From Tenacibaculum adriaticum (GTDB lineage: Bacteria; Bacteroidota; Bacteroidia; Flavobacteriales; Flavobacteriaceae), in the NCBI RefSeq assembly GCF_008124875.1, contig NZ_VNIA01000007.1:1-64000 (forward strand): 64,000 nt of DNA, written 5' to 3'. The translations under genes were made by a program, and so were the position numbers. Below the pieces are notes generated by a model. The model worked only from the letters and a program-made list of their open reading frames with translations. It was not told the DNA's origin and searched no databases. Below, in pieces: positions 52,630 to 62,274 of the stretch. Every line of letters starts with the position of its first letter. The stretch's first letter is position 1.

Positions 52630-53748
52630 TTATATGTCTAATCTGTAAGTTCTTCTCCTTTTATAAATAATTGGGTTAAAATTCTCCCAAATTTTACGAA
52701 TCGCTTCGTTTTCTTCTAATTCGGGCGTGCGAATACAATTCTTAATTCCTTTTTCAGAAAACGTTTTATAAAATTCTTCAAAAATAACTGCTGTTACACC
52801 TTTATTCTGATAATCGGGATGTACACCAATTAAGTAAAATGTAACATCTTTGGCATTCTTTCTTGCCTTCAGTAAATGAAAAATACCAAAAGGAAATAGT
52901 TTACCATTTGCTTTTTGTAATGCTTCAGAAAAAGAAGGCATTACGATTGCAAAAGCAACTAGTTTTTCATGTTCATCTACTACAAATTTAATGTATTCAG
53001 GATTGATAAAACTAATATACTTCTTTTTAAAATGCTGAATTTGAGCATCTGAAATCGGAACAAATGTTGATAGTTTCGAGTAGGTTTTACTAAACAAATC
53101 AAACATTTCATCAACATATGGCATAATGTTTTTAGTTGATGAAAAATTAAGTGGTTTTAACTTAAATCTTTTTTTAATGATGTTTGAAATTCTTGAGTAG
53201 TATACACCATCAACATTTTTAAAATCGAATTTATTTTCGAGGTATTCTTTCTCCTTTTTAAAGCCTAATTGCTCTAAATGATCTTTGTAATACGGATGAT
53301 TGTACCAAGTAATCATCGTGCCAATATGATCAAAACCATCAATAAGAACACCTGTTTTATCGAGGTTGTTAAAGCCTACAGGTCCTTCTATATATTCTAA
53401 ATTGTTTTGAAGACCAATTTCCTTCACTTTACTAAGCAAAGCTTTTGTAACTTCTATATCGTCAATAACATCAAACCAACCAAAACGCATTTTTTTAATG
53501 CCTTGCTTTTCTACTTCATGATTATTGATGATTGCTATAATTCGCCCAACAATTTCCTCTTCTTTTTTAGCAATAAAAAAACGAGCATCAGCATGTTCAA
53601 AAACAGGGTTTTTAGTTTTATCAAAGCTTTCTATTTCGTCTTTAATAATAGGAGGAACCCAGTATTTATTGTTTTTGTATAATGAAAAAGGAAATGTAAC
53701 AAATTGTTTCATTTCCTTTTTAGATTGTATTTCTTTTAGTTGAATCAT
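52630..53748 (-). CDS. GNAT-like acetyltransferase-domain protein
   Basis: This 372-residue protein has two acetyltransferase-like regions. The N-terminal one (ADARFFIAKKEEEIVGRIIAIINN) and the C-terminal one (FYLIGVHPDYQNKGVTAVIFEEF, with QNKG in place of the acetyl-CoA loop RGxG) are recognisable, but no substrate motif is clear. Homologues are often annotated as GTP cyclohydrolase without sequence support. The double GNAT arrangement suggests aminoacyl- or peptide-transfer activity, but this is inference only. Confidence 0.7.
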   Translation of the reverse strand: MIQLKEIQSKKEMKQFVTFPFSLYKNNKYWVPPIIKDEIESFDKTKNPVFEHADARFFIAKKEEEIVGRIIAIINNHEVEKQGIKKMRFGWFDVIDDIEVTKALLSKVKEIGLQNNLEYIEGPVGFNNLDKTGVLIDGFDHIGTMITWYNHPYYKDHLEQLGFKKEKEYLENKFDFKNVDGVYYSRISNIIKKRFKLKPLNFSSTKNIMPYVDEMFDLFSKTYSKLSTFVPISDAQIQHFKKKYISFINPEYIKFVVDEHEKLVAFAIVMPSFSEALQKANGKLFPFGIFHLLKARKNAKDVTFYLIGVHPDYQNKGVTAVIFEEFYKTFSEKGIKNCIRTPELEENEAIRKIWENFNPIIYKRRRTYRLDI

Positions 53749-53766
53749 AAGACAAAAGTATAATTT

Positions 53767-55143
53767 CTATCCGTCATTCTTTTTATTATTTTCTTGTTTC
53801 TTTTTTTCTTCCTCTTGCTTTTTCTTTTCTTCTTGATATTTTTTATCTAGCTCATCTTGTTTAGCTTTCTCTTCTTCCTCTTTTAGCTCTTTTTCTAATT
53901 TCTTAATATCCTTTTCGAGTTTTTCTTGCTCTTTCTTTTTATTTTTTTCTTCTTTTATTTTTTCTTTTTCCAATTTACGAAGCGCCTTTTCTTCTGCTTT
54001 TGATTTCTTTTTAGCAGCTTTTTTCTCTGCTTTAGACACTTTCTTTTTATCTTTTTTATCTGCTTTAGTAATATCATCTAAAATAGATTTTTGACGTTTT
54101 CTTCCTCTGCCTGTTTCCTTTCCATCTTCTGGTTGAGGTTTAGAAATATCTAAATCAACTTTAGGATTTGGTTTGTCTTTTTTCTTAAAGACACCACCAA
54201 TTTTATCAAATAATCTTCCAAAGAAACCTTTGTTATATGTTTTCTTTTCTATTGATTCTACTTTATTACCAAATTCATCTAGTTCGATAAACTTATCTTT
54301 ATGATTATCTATTCTATAAGAAACACCTATACTCGTGTACATCCCAACAGTTTCTTCTTGTAAAGTGGCTTTTAATGAAGCATTAATTTGTAAGTTGTTG
54401 CTAAATAAGTAAGCAGCTCCTAATCCTAAATTACTTTGTTTTTCAACTTCGTTAAATAGAGCTTGATATTCGACAAATCCAGACCAATAATCATTAAAAT
54501 TGTAAGTTTCTGTTAATATAAAAGACCATTCTGGTAAATAACCACCGATATAATTATAATAAATATTAGTAACCAAGTTCAGTTTGTTAGAAAACTCGTT
54601 TTGTAATAAAATTCCTATTTTTGGTGTAATTCCTCCACGTTCATGGTAATCAGATAAGATACTTCCAAAATTAACACCTGCATAGGCAGAAACATGAGGT
54701 ATCCATCGTTTAAAATCAAAAGAATGTCTTTTTTTCCAGCTTCTAATCTCTTTTGACTTTTTATCGTATTTAGGTCTGAAAACTAAATATTTTGCACCTA
54801 AGGTAAGTTGTGATAAACCTGTTTTGTTATAAGAAGATTCAAAAACGTTTTTAAAAGCTAATTTATCGTTTTGTAAAGCAGTTGTAAGACTTAATTCAAG
54901 TTTTTCGGTAAATAATCCTGTTCTAATATGAAGGTTTAACCCTAACGCTTGTGGATTACTAAAAGTTGGAATAGCATCTGCTTTTCTAAAAAACAAACTT
55001 GATTCAAATTGATATACATTTTGCCCAACACTATATGGACTTTCAGAAAAACCTGGTCTATTTGAGTTGATAACTTCTGTATATTGTGCAGAAGCACAAA
55101 CTGAAATCAATAAGAAAAAAGATACAAAAAGCCTTTTAATCAT
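53767..55143 (-). CDS. Outer-membrane beta-barrel transporter-like protein with Lys/Glu-rich tail
   Basis: This 458-residue product has a Sec signal peptide (LLISVCASAQ) and a barrel of about 280 residues (NRPGFSESPYSVGQNVYQFES, then SIGVSYRIDN) like the MetA-pathway/transporter family PF13557. The tail of about 170 residues begins after NKGFFGRLFDKIGGVFKKK and is a strongly charged Lys/Glu coiled coil (KAAKKKSKAEEKAL, EKEKIKEEKNKKKEQEKLEKD). The ATG at 55143 directly precedes the signal peptide; an in-frame start at 55179 is less likely. The tail presumably lies in the periplasm. Confidence 0.78.
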   Translation of the reverse strand: MIKRLFVSFFLLISVCASAQYTEVINSNRPGFSESPYSVGQNVYQFESSLFFRKADAIPTFSNPQALGLNLHIRTGLFTEKLELSLTTALQNDKLAFKNVFESSYNKTGLSQLTLGAKYLVFRPKYDKKSKEIRSWKKRHSFDFKRWIPHVSAYAGVNFGSILSDYHERGGITPKIGILLQNEFSNKLNLVTNIYYNYIGGYLPEWSFILTETYNFNDYWSGFVEYQALFNEVEKQSNLGLGAAYLFSNNLQINASLKATLQEETVGMYTSIGVSYRIDNHKDKFIELDEFGNKVESIEKKTYNKGFFGRLFDKIGGVFKKKDKPNPKVDLDISKPQPEDGKETGRGRKRQKSILDDITKADKKDKKKVSKAEKKAAKKKSKAEEKALRKLEKEKIKEEKNKKKEQEKLEKDIKKLEKELKEEEEKAKQDELDKKYQEEKKKQEEEKKKQENNKKNDG

Positions 55144-55247
55144 ACTAAAAACATAACAATTTAGGGATATTACAAACATACAGTAAAAAAATTAATCATC
55201 CATACAAGATTACCAAACTATTAACGTATCAATTTAGTTCAAATTGT

Positions 55248-55255
55248 TATTTTTG
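55248..55255 (+). promoter_or_regulatory. -7 promoter element of the DUF4834-YfhO pair
   Basis: TATTTTTG matches TAnnTTTG and lies 27 bp upstream of the ATG at 55283. Confidence 0.5.
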
Positions 55256-55282
55256 ATTGTTTTTAAGAAGAAGATTATTTTT

Positions 55283-55564
55283 ATGACAGAGATACACCAA
55301 GCAGGACCTATGAATTTTATTAAAACAATCCTTATAATCCTTATAATTTACTACGCTTTTAAATTTTTTGCTAAGTTATTTGCGCCTTATTTAATGAAAA
55401 AGATGGCAGATAAAATGCAGCAAAAAGCAGAACAGCAATTTGGTAAGTCAAAACAAGAATCAAAAGTAAAAGAAGGCGAAACAGTTATTGATAAAAAGCC
55501 ACAAAACGACAAAAAAAGTAACGACTCAGTTGGAGAGTATGTGGATTTTGAAGAAATAGACTAA
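55283..55564 (+). CDS. DUF4834-like small membrane protein
   Basis: This 93-residue product has one N-terminal hydrophobic segment (FIKTILIILIIYYAFKFFAKLF) and a charged cytosolic tail ending VGEYVDFEEID, typical of DUF4834. The ATG at 55283 was chosen because the promoter at 55248-55255 excludes the upstream in-frame start at 55244. It ends 2 bp before the YfhO gene, so the two are cotranscribed. Confidence 0.78.
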   Translation: MTEIHQAGPMNFIKTILIILIIYYAFKFFAKLFAPYLMKKMADKMQQKAEQQFGKSKQESKVKEGETVIDKKPQNDKKSNDSVGEYVDFEEID

Positions 55565-55566
55565 CT

Positions 55567-57975
55567 ATGAATTTTAAAAATATTTTTCCTTATGCAATTA
55601 CGGTATTTGTATTTGTAATTGCATCCTTATTGTATTTTAATCCAGTTTTAAGCGGAAAACAAATTAAGCAAAGTGATATCACACAATTTTCTGGAATGGC
55701 TAAAGAAATTGTTGATTACAGAGCTGAAAAAGGAGAGGAGCCTTATTGGTTAGGAAATGCGTTTAGCGGAATGCCAGCGTATCAGGTAAGTACATATTTT
55801 CCGAATGATTTTATGTTATATGTTGATAAAGTGTTGCGTTTTTTACCACGACCTGCAGATTATCTTTTTTTATATTTTCTTGGATTTTTTCTTTTACTCA
55901 ATGCTTTAAAGGTTGATTGGAAATTAGCCATTATCGGTAGTTTGTCTTTTGGATTTTCAACATATCTAATCATTATTTTTGGAGCAGGTCATAATGCAAA
56001 AGCACATGCAATTGCGTATATGCCTATGGTAATAGCAGGAGTTTTATATGTTTTTCAAAAAAGATACTTACTCGGTTTTGTAGTTACTGCACTCGCGATG
56101 GCTTTAGAAATTTACACCAATCATCCGCAGATGACCTATTATCTCGGGTTTTGTTTATTGATTTTAGGAGTTGTTGAGTTTATAGAAGCCTTTAAATCGA
56201 AAAAATTACCAACGTTTGGAAAGCAAACAGCTGTTTTAATTGGGGCGATGGTTATTGGAATTGGAGTAAACGCGACTCGGCTACTATCAATGAAAGAATA
56301 TTCTGAATTCAGTACAAGAGGAAAATCAGAATTAACAATTAATCCAGATGGAAGTCCAAAAGAAGTGAGTTCTGGTTTAGATAAAAGTTATATTACCGAG
56401 TACAGCTATGGAATTTGGGAAACTTTTAATCTAATAATTCCTCGTTTTATGGGTGGAGGAACTGTAGAAAAGCTAGATGAAAATTCAGATTTTTACCAAG
56501 TTTTAGAGCAAAATGCTGGTAAAAGTGTGGCGAAAGATTATTCGAGTCAAGTGTTAACTTATTGGGGGAAACAACCAATCGTTGAAGCACCTGCATACAT
56601 CGGCGCAATTTTATTTTTCTTATTCTTTTTAGGAATCTTCTTAGTAAAAGGGAAGCTAAAGTACTGGTTGGTCTCAGCAACTATTTTTTCTATTGTTCTG
56701 AGTTGGGGAAAGAATTTTTCAGGGATTACTAATTTTTTTATTGATTTTGTTCCGTTATACAACAAGTTTAGAGCGGTATCTTCAATCCAAGTTATAGCAG
56801 AATTATGTGTTCCGTTGCTGGGTATTTTAGCTTTAAGAAATTTTTTCTCATCAGAAATCTCATCTGAAGAAAAAGAAAATGCACTTAAAAAAGCATTTTA
56901 CACAATGGGAGGAATCACCTTGTTTTTTACCTTATTCGGATCAAGTTTATTTGCTTTTGAAGGAATTAGAGATGCGCAATACCAGCAATTGCCAGTATTA
57001 ATTGATGCGTTAATTGCTGATAGAAAATCAATGTTGTTTTATGACAGTTTACGTTCGTTTATATTGATTTTAATTTCAGGCGGATTGTTATGGTTTTTCT
57101 TGAATAAAAAGATAAAACAGGCACCTGTTTTAGTAGCTCTTGCCGCTTTAATTTTGTTTGATTTAGTTTCTGTAGATATGAAGTACGTAAATAAAGAAGA
57201 TTTTACATCAGCCAGAAAAGTACAAAAACCATTTACAGCAAATGCAGCCGATAAAGAAATTTTAGAAGATACTTCATATTATCGTGTTGGTAATTTCAGT
57301 ACAGATCCGATGCAAGATGGACGAACTTCTTATTTTCATAAATCTATAGGAGGCTATCATGCAGCTAAAATGAAACGTTATCAAGAATTGTTTGATTACC
57401 AAATAGCTAAGAATAATATGGAAGTGTTAAATATGCTAAACACTAAATATATAATTGTAGGAGAAGATAAAGTGCAAACGAATTTAGAGGCCAATGGAAA
57501 TGCATGGTTTGTAAAGCAATTACATGTTGTAAATTCTGCGAACGAAGAAATGAAAGCTTTGGATAGTTTGGATACTAAAAATGAAGTTGTAGTTGAAAAT
57601 CAAGAGTTAAATAAAATTTATAATTCAGATTATAAAACATCATTTGATAAAGATTCCACAGCAACTATAGGGCTAACAAAATATGATGTTAACAAATTAG
57701 TTTATGAGAGTAATTCTCAAAAAAAGCAATTTGCAGTCTTTTCCGAGATTTATTATAAAGATGGATGGAACGCTTATGTAGATGGAAGATTAAAACCACA
57801 TTATAGAGTAAATTATGTTTTACGCGGAATGGAAATTCCTGCAGGAAAACATAAAATAGAATTTAAATTTGAACCAAAAGTTATCCAGAAAGGAAAAACT
57901 ATATCATTAATTTCTTATGTATTGTTATTATTAATTCCTGTTGGGTGGTTTTTCTTTGAAAAGAAGAAAAAATAA
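55567..57975 (+). CDS. YfhO-family membrane protein
   Basis: This 802-residue protein has about 12 hydrophobic segments and a periplasmic C-terminal domain of about 230 residues, the organisation of YfhO. In Firmicutes YfhO glycosylates lipoteichoic acid; the Bacteroidota form is uncharacterised and probably transfers a sugar or other group to an envelope polymer. Motifs include GNAFSGMPAYQVSTYFPND and EIYTNHPQMTYYLGF. It follows DUF4834 in the same transcript and is convergent with the TPR/AraC regulator. Confidence 0.85.
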   Translation: MNFKNIFPYAITVFVFVIASLLYFNPVLSGKQIKQSDITQFSGMAKEIVDYRAEKGEEPYWLGNAFSGMPAYQVSTYFPNDFMLYVDKVLRFLPRPADYLFLYFLGFFLLLNALKVDWKLAIIGSLSFGFSTYLIIIFGAGHNAKAHAIAYMPMVIAGVLYVFQKRYLLGFVVTALAMALEIYTNHPQMTYYLGFCLLILGVVEFIEAFKSKKLPTFGKQTAVLIGAMVIGIGVNATRLLSMKEYSEFSTRGKSELTINPDGSPKEVSSGLDKSYITEYSYGIWETFNLIIPRFMGGGTVEKLDENSDFYQVLEQNAGKSVAKDYSSQVLTYWGKQPIVEAPAYIGAILFFLFFLGIFLVKGKLKYWLVSATIFSIVLSWGKNFSGITNFFIDFVPLYNKFRAVSSIQVIAELCVPLLGILALRNFFSSEISSEEKENALKKAFYTMGGITLFFTLFGSSLFAFEGIRDAQYQQLPVLIDALIADRKSMLFYDSLRSFILILISGGLLWFFLNKKIKQAPVLVALAALILFDLVSVDMKYVNKEDFTSARKVQKPFTANAADKEILEDTSYYRVGNFSTDPMQDGRTSYFHKSIGGYHAAKMKRYQELFDYQIAKNNMEVLNMLNTKYIIVGEDKVQTNLEANGNAWFVKQLHVVNSANEEMKALDSLDTKNEVVVENQELNKIYNSDYKTSFDKDSTATIGLTKYDVNKLVYESNSQKKQFAVFSEIYYKDGWNAYVDGRLKPHYRVNYVLRGMEIPAGKHKIEFKFEPKVIQKGKTISLISYVLLLLIPVGWFFFEKKKK

Positions 57976-57982
57976 TGTATAA

Positions 57983-59671
57983 TTATTCTTCAAGAGTTTT
58001 TAAAAATACAGAAGGTGTAATACCTAGATGTTTTTTAAAAGCTCTTGTAAAGGCAGAAGCATTACTATATCCAATTTCTTCAGCTAAACTTTGTATAGAG
58101 TATTTACGGAAGGTTTTGTCTGTTTTTAACTTGTTAACCAAGTAATTTATTTTTCTTTTGGTATAGTATTGTTTAAAAGTCTCTCCTTTGTTTTTATTGA
58201 AAATAAAAGAAATATAAGTTGAGTTTGTATTTAACTTTTCAGCAATTGAATTAATTGAAAAATCAGAATTTAAAAATTCTAAATTTTTATCCATCTCTTT
58301 AATTTTTGAGATAATTTCTTTTTCAAAATTTACGTCAATATTATATTCTACTTTTGCTTGATTATTTGTGTTCTCTGTTAAGTTTTTAATAGTTTTATTT
58401 CCTCTTTTTATGTAGAAGTAGTAGTATAGAAAAGATAGACTCAAAGCTGAAAATAAAGAAATAAAAATTATTAAAATGATTTTACTTTTTGATTCTTGTT
58501 CTGTAATTAAATGATTTAATTTTTTTGCCTTTTCAAAGTCGTTATTGTAAAGTAATTGGTAAGTTTTTTCTTTATGCTCTTTAGCTATGTTAAATTCATT
58601 TATAGTTAGTTTAGAATATTTATAAGCACTGTCAAGCTTTCTTAAATTGTAATATTGATTAGAAAGAATGTCATAAACGGTTATAAGTGTACTGCGTTTA
58701 CATTTTTCTTTCAACAGTTTATTTGCATAATAAATAGCGGAATCGACTTTGTTTAAATTATGAAAACAAATCATTTTTTCTAAATATTCATGATGATGAT
58801 AGTTATATCCATTACTAATATTCGGGTAATTATTTATTAACTCAAGAGCTTTTTTATACTCTTTTTTTGCAACCAAAACTTCGGTTTTTCTAAAGTTATA
58901 TATGATTTCAGAATCTTTATGTAGTGGGTTTAATTGCTTAACTGTTTCATAAGCTTTGTCATAATATATTTGAGCAGAGTCTAATAAACTCTGATTATTT
59001 TTTTTACTGCTCAAAGCCATGTAAGTTGTACCTACTGAATTTAAAATATGAGCTTTTTGTATCTTGAGATTATCATTAGTGATAGCATTATTTATATAGG
59101 TTTCACTATTAATTTCAGAAATAAGGGCTAATAATATTTCTTTAGATTCTTCTTCCATTCTTAGCTCTTTTTTTATAAGAGCTTTTTCCATTTCTGTAGA
59201 AATTCGATGAGTTAATTGTACTCTTTTATTTACTAAGGAACTTTTATTAATTGCGCTCTTTTGTAATAAGTACTCGTATGCTTGTGTGTAGTTTTCTCTG
59301 TTTTTACTAATCCAAAATAACCTGTTAATAGCGCTCATTTTTTGTATAATAATACAGGAATCTTTAGGTTTTTTAATTAATATTTTCTCAATTTCATTTA
59401 ATGTTATATTCGCATATTTTTCTGCTTTATCATAATTTTTATTACAGTAATGGAAATAAGCCTCAGAATTGAAACCTTCAATTTTATTACAATCAATTTT
59501 TGAGTTTTGTAGTTTTTTTGCATAAAAACCAAAACTATCATTATCAATATTTCTATAGCTTGCTAGTTTTTCTAAGTAAAAAGATTCATTTTTAGGTAAA
59601 TTCTGCGAACTTAAATTATAAAAAAACAGTAAAAAAGGAAGAAGTGTAATAAAAATGTAATTGGGCCTCAT
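57983..59671 (-). CDS. TPR-containing membrane regulator with AraC-type DNA-binding domain
   Basis: This 562-residue protein has an N-terminal signal or TM segment (FITLLPFLLFFYNLSSQ), TPR-like helical repeats to about residue 390, a single TM segment (IILIIFISLFSALSLSFLYYY), and a C-terminal AraC double helix-turn-helix (FSINSIAEKLNTNSTYISFIFNK and YSIQSLAEEIGYSNASAFTRAFKKHLGITPSVF). It should sense an envelope signal and act on DNA directly. It is divergent from the candidate small RNA. Confidence 0.88.
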   Translation of the reverse strand: MRPNYIFITLLPFLLFFYNLSSQNLPKNESFYLEKLASYRNIDNDSFGFYAKKLQNSKIDCNKIEGFNSEAYFHYCNKNYDKAEKYANITLNEIEKILIKKPKDSCIIIQKMSAINRLFWISKNRENYTQAYEYLLQKSAINKSSLVNKRVQLTHRISTEMEKALIKKELRMEEESKEILLALISEINSETYINNAITNDNLKIQKAHILNSVGTTYMALSSKKNNQSLLDSAQIYYDKAYETVKQLNPLHKDSEIIYNFRKTEVLVAKKEYKKALELINNYPNISNGYNYHHHEYLEKMICFHNLNKVDSAIYYANKLLKEKCKRSTLITVYDILSNQYYNLRKLDSAYKYSKLTINEFNIAKEHKEKTYQLLYNNDFEKAKKLNHLITEQESKSKIILIIFISLFSALSLSFLYYYFYIKRGNKTIKNLTENTNNQAKVEYNIDVNFEKEIISKIKEMDKNLEFLNSDFSINSIAEKLNTNSTYISFIFNKNKGETFKQYYTKRKINYLVNKLKTDKTFRKYSIQSLAEEIGYSNASAFTRAFKKHLGITPSVFLKTLEE

Positions 59672-59791
59672 TGTTTGATTTAAAGCGTCTTAAGAAAAAT
59701 ATTTTATAAAAAGTATGTTTAATTATGTTAAGAATAAAGCACATTTTATAAAAAGAGCAATATAGTTTTTTTATTAGACTTTTTAAGGCAA

Positions 59792-59799
59792 TATATTTG
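59792..59799 (+). promoter_or_regulatory. -7 promoter element of a candidate small RNA
   Basis: TATATTTG matches TAnnTTTG. The transcript would begin near 59806 and run to the terminator at 59878-59911. No -33 TTTG was identified. Confidence 0.45.
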
Positions 59800-59805
59800 C
59801 TGTAT

Positions 59806-59911
59806 AAATAGTGTATGAAAAAGATGAAGGGCGCTATGAAAAGGGATTAGTTTCGAATATATCCCCAATCAAATAAGTAAAAAGGAAGCTGACGGGCTTC
59901 CTTTTTATTTT
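59806..59911 (+). ncRNA. Candidate small RNA, about 105 nt
   Basis: The unit has its own -7 element and terminator, with no credible ORF; the only reading frame is an 11-codon one at 59815-59850 (MKKMKGAMKRD). An internal hairpin is possible around GGGAT (59843-59847) and ATCCC (59861-59865). It sits between the divergent TPR/AraC regulator and the glycan operon. No known RNA family recognised. Confidence 0.4.
59878..59911 (+). terminator. Terminator of the candidate small RNA
   Basis: AAAAGGAAGC and GCTTCCTTTTT pair around a 6-nt loop with a T-rich tail. Confidence 0.82.
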
Positions 59912-59926
59912 AATAAATTAAATATG

Positions 59927-59934
59927 TAAATTTG
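59927..59934 (+). promoter_or_regulatory. -7 promoter element of the glycan operon
   Basis: TAAATTTG matches TAnnTTTG and lies 20 bp upstream of the TTG start at 59955, which supports that start. Confidence 0.5.
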
Positions 59935-59954
59935 GTTTTAAATTTACATTATAC

Positions 59955-61013
59955 TTGAAAGAAATAATCCTTTTTATTTATCCTCAAAAATCATCTTTTA
60001 TTAATTCTGATATTGAATTTTTGTCTAAAAAATACAATGTTAAAACTCAAGATTTATTATGGAATAAAGCTTCGATACTTCCATTAAATTTAATCACACA
60101 ATTTTTCTTCTTAATAAGAAACATTCAAAGTTCAAAAGTAATAGTTATAAGTTTTGCAGGGTATTTTTCATTATTACCTGTGCTTTTTGGTAAGCTATTA
60201 AGAAAGAAAACACTACTTATTTTAAACGGAACTGATTGTGTTTTGTTTCCAGAATATAATTATGGAAGTTTAAGAAAACCTTTATTGCTTTTTTTTGTAA
60301 AAAAGTCTCAACAATATGCTACAAAACTACTCCCAGTTGATGCTTCGTTAATAGAGCAAGTTCATACTTTTGATGAAACTATTTTCATAAAAAATCAAGG
60401 ATTTAAGGCTCATTTTCCCAAGTTGAAAACACCAATTAAAGTAATTCCAAACGGATTTGACACTGATTTTTGGACATATAATACTCAGTTTATAAAGCGT
60501 AAAGAATTTATAACAGTTGTTTCAGCTAGTAAAAAATCTACTGCTATTTTTAAAGGAATTGATTTGATTGTTAATGTAGCAAAGCAATTCCCAAATAAAA
60601 TTTTTACAATTGTTGGTTTATCTGAAGAAGTTCAACAAGAATTTAAAGTTGGTAAAAATGTAATCTTTTATTCGTTTGTTAAAAAAGAAGTTTTAAAACA
60701 ATTTTATCAAGAGCATCAATTTTATTTGCAATTATCTGTTAACGAAGGGTTTGGTTGCGCATTGTCTGAAGCAATGTTGTGTGGTTGTATTCCTATAGTG
60801 TCAAATGCTGGAGCTTTACCTAATGTAATAGGAAAAACAGGATTTATCATAGAAAAGAGAGGTGTTGATATTGTAAAAAAAATGATTGAAAAAATTTTAT
60901 TTTTAACTGAAGAAGAAAGAATAGAGAAAGGAATAAAAGCTCGTTTTCAAATAGAAAATAATTTCTCTATTTCTAACAGAGAAAAGTTACTTTTACAAGA
61001 AATAGAATCTTAA
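59955..61013 (+). CDS. Glycosyltransferase (GT-B fold, GT4-like), TTG start
   Basis: This 352-residue protein has a GT-B fold with a C-terminal donor-binding region LSVNEGFGCALSEAMLCGCIPIVS (Ex7E motif) and FKGIDLIVNVAKQFP. It should transfer a sugar to a lipid-linked or polysaccharide acceptor. The start is TTG at 59955, because no in-frame ATG occurs before the first strand and a promoter is correctly placed. It ends 1 bp before the next gene. Confidence 0.85.
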   Translation: MKEIILFIYPQKSSFINSDIEFLSKKYNVKTQDLLWNKASILPLNLITQFFFLIRNIQSSKVIVISFAGYFSLLPVLFGKLLRKKTLLILNGTDCVLFPEYNYGSLRKPLLLFFVKKSQQYATKLLPVDASLIEQVHTFDETIFIKNQGFKAHFPKLKTPIKVIPNGFDTDFWTYNTQFIKRKEFITVVSASKKSTAIFKGIDLIVNVAKQFPNKIFTIVGLSEEVQQEFKVGKNVIFYSFVKKEVLKQFYQEHQFYLQLSVNEGFGCALSEAMLCGCIPIVSNAGALPNVIGKTGFIIEKRGVDIVKKMIEKILFLTEEERIEKGIKARFQIENNFSISNREKLLLQEIES

Positions 61014-61014
61014 T

Positions 61015-62274
61015 TTGAAAGTTTTAATCATAACATATTATTGGCCACCAGCCGGCGGTTCAGGTGTACAACGTTGGTTAAAGTTTGTGAAATATTTACC
61101 ACAATTTGGTATTACTCCTGTGGTATATGTGCCTAAAAATGCAGATTATCCTACAATTGATGAAAAACTGTTAGAAGAAATACCTGATGTAAAAGTCTTA
61201 AAACAACCAGTTTTTAATCCTCAAGATATATTTCCAAATAAAAAAAATAAAAAAACTGGAGTAGCAAATATTAGTAAAGGAGGATTTTTATCGTGGATTC
61301 GTGGTAACTTTTTTATACCCGATCCAAAAATATTTTGGGTAAAGCCATCGGTAAAATATCTTAAAAAATATATTTCAGAAAATGAAATTGATTTAATTAT
61401 TTCATCAGGACCACCACATAGTATGCATCTAATTGCTGAAAAATTAAAAGTAAAAACAAATATAAAATGGATAGCTGATTTTCGTGATCCTTGGACAACA
61501 TTGTATTATGCTGAGGACTTTAATTTGAGTAATTTTGCTAAACAAAAAAATGAAAAATTAGAGCAAAAAATACTGCAAAATGCTGATATAGTTTTAACTG
61601 TAAGCAATACATTAAAAGAAGAATTTTTAGAAAAAACGGATAATGTAGAAGTAATAACGAATGGTTTTGATGATGAAGTTTTCGTTGAAGATAATAGTAC
61701 TTTAGATAAAAAGTTCTCAATTTCTCATATTGGATTGTTGCCTAAGCAAAGTAATCCAAAGATACTTTGGGAAGTATTAAGTGAAATTGCTGAAGAAAAC
61801 ATCGAGTTTAAAAATGATTTAGAGATAAGCTTAACAGGTAATGTTTGTGATGAAGCGATTATTTCTATCAAAAAGAATAGATTAGAGGATAATTTAAAAC
61901 TAAATGGATACGTTTCTCATAATGAATCTATTGAGTTGCAGAAAATGTCGCAAATTTTGTTGCTTTTAATACCAAATACTAAAAATTCTAAAGGAATTTT
62001 AACAGGGAAATTATTTGAATATTTAACTGCAAAACGTCCTATTTTAGCAATTGGCCCTGAAGATGGAGATTTGGCAACTATTTTAGCTGAAACAAATTCA
62101 GGTACGATTACTAGTTTTGAAAATAAAATGAAACTAAAAGAACAAATTTTAAAATTATACGATGATTTTTCAAGTCGAGTTTTATCAATCCAATCAAATA
62201 ATATCGAACAATTTCATCGCAAGAATTTAACTGAAAAGTTAGCAAAAATTATTAAAAATTTAATCCAACAATAA
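61015..62274 (+). CDS. Glycosyltransferase family 4-like protein, TTG start
   Basis: This 419-residue protein opens with KVLIITYYWPPAGGSGVQRW, the GT4 family N-terminal signature with the Gly-rich acceptor loop, and contains WIADFRDPWTTLYY. The C-terminal ILTGKLFEYLTAKRPILAIG supplies the donor-binding Glu. The TTG at 61015 is needed for the conserved N-terminus and lies 1 bp after the stop of the previous gene. It is likely part of O-antigen, capsule or exopolysaccharide assembly. Confidence 0.9.
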   Translation: MKVLIITYYWPPAGGSGVQRWLKFVKYLPQFGITPVVYVPKNADYPTIDEKLLEEIPDVKVLKQPVFNPQDIFPNKKNKKTGVANISKGGFLSWIRGNFFIPDPKIFWVKPSVKYLKKYISENEIDLIISSGPPHSMHLIAEKLKVKTNIKWIADFRDPWTTLYYAEDFNLSNFAKQKNEKLEQKILQNADIVLTVSNTLKEEFLEKTDNVEVITNGFDDEVFVEDNSTLDKKFSISHIGLLPKQSNPKILWEVLSEIAEENIEFKNDLEISLTGNVCDEAIISIKKNRLEDNLKLNGYVSHNESIELQKMSQILLLLIPNTKNSKGILTGKLFEYLTAKRPILAIGPEDGDLATILAETNSGTITSFENKMKLKEQILKLYDDFSSRVLSIQSNNIEQFHRKNLTEKLAKIIKNLIQQ

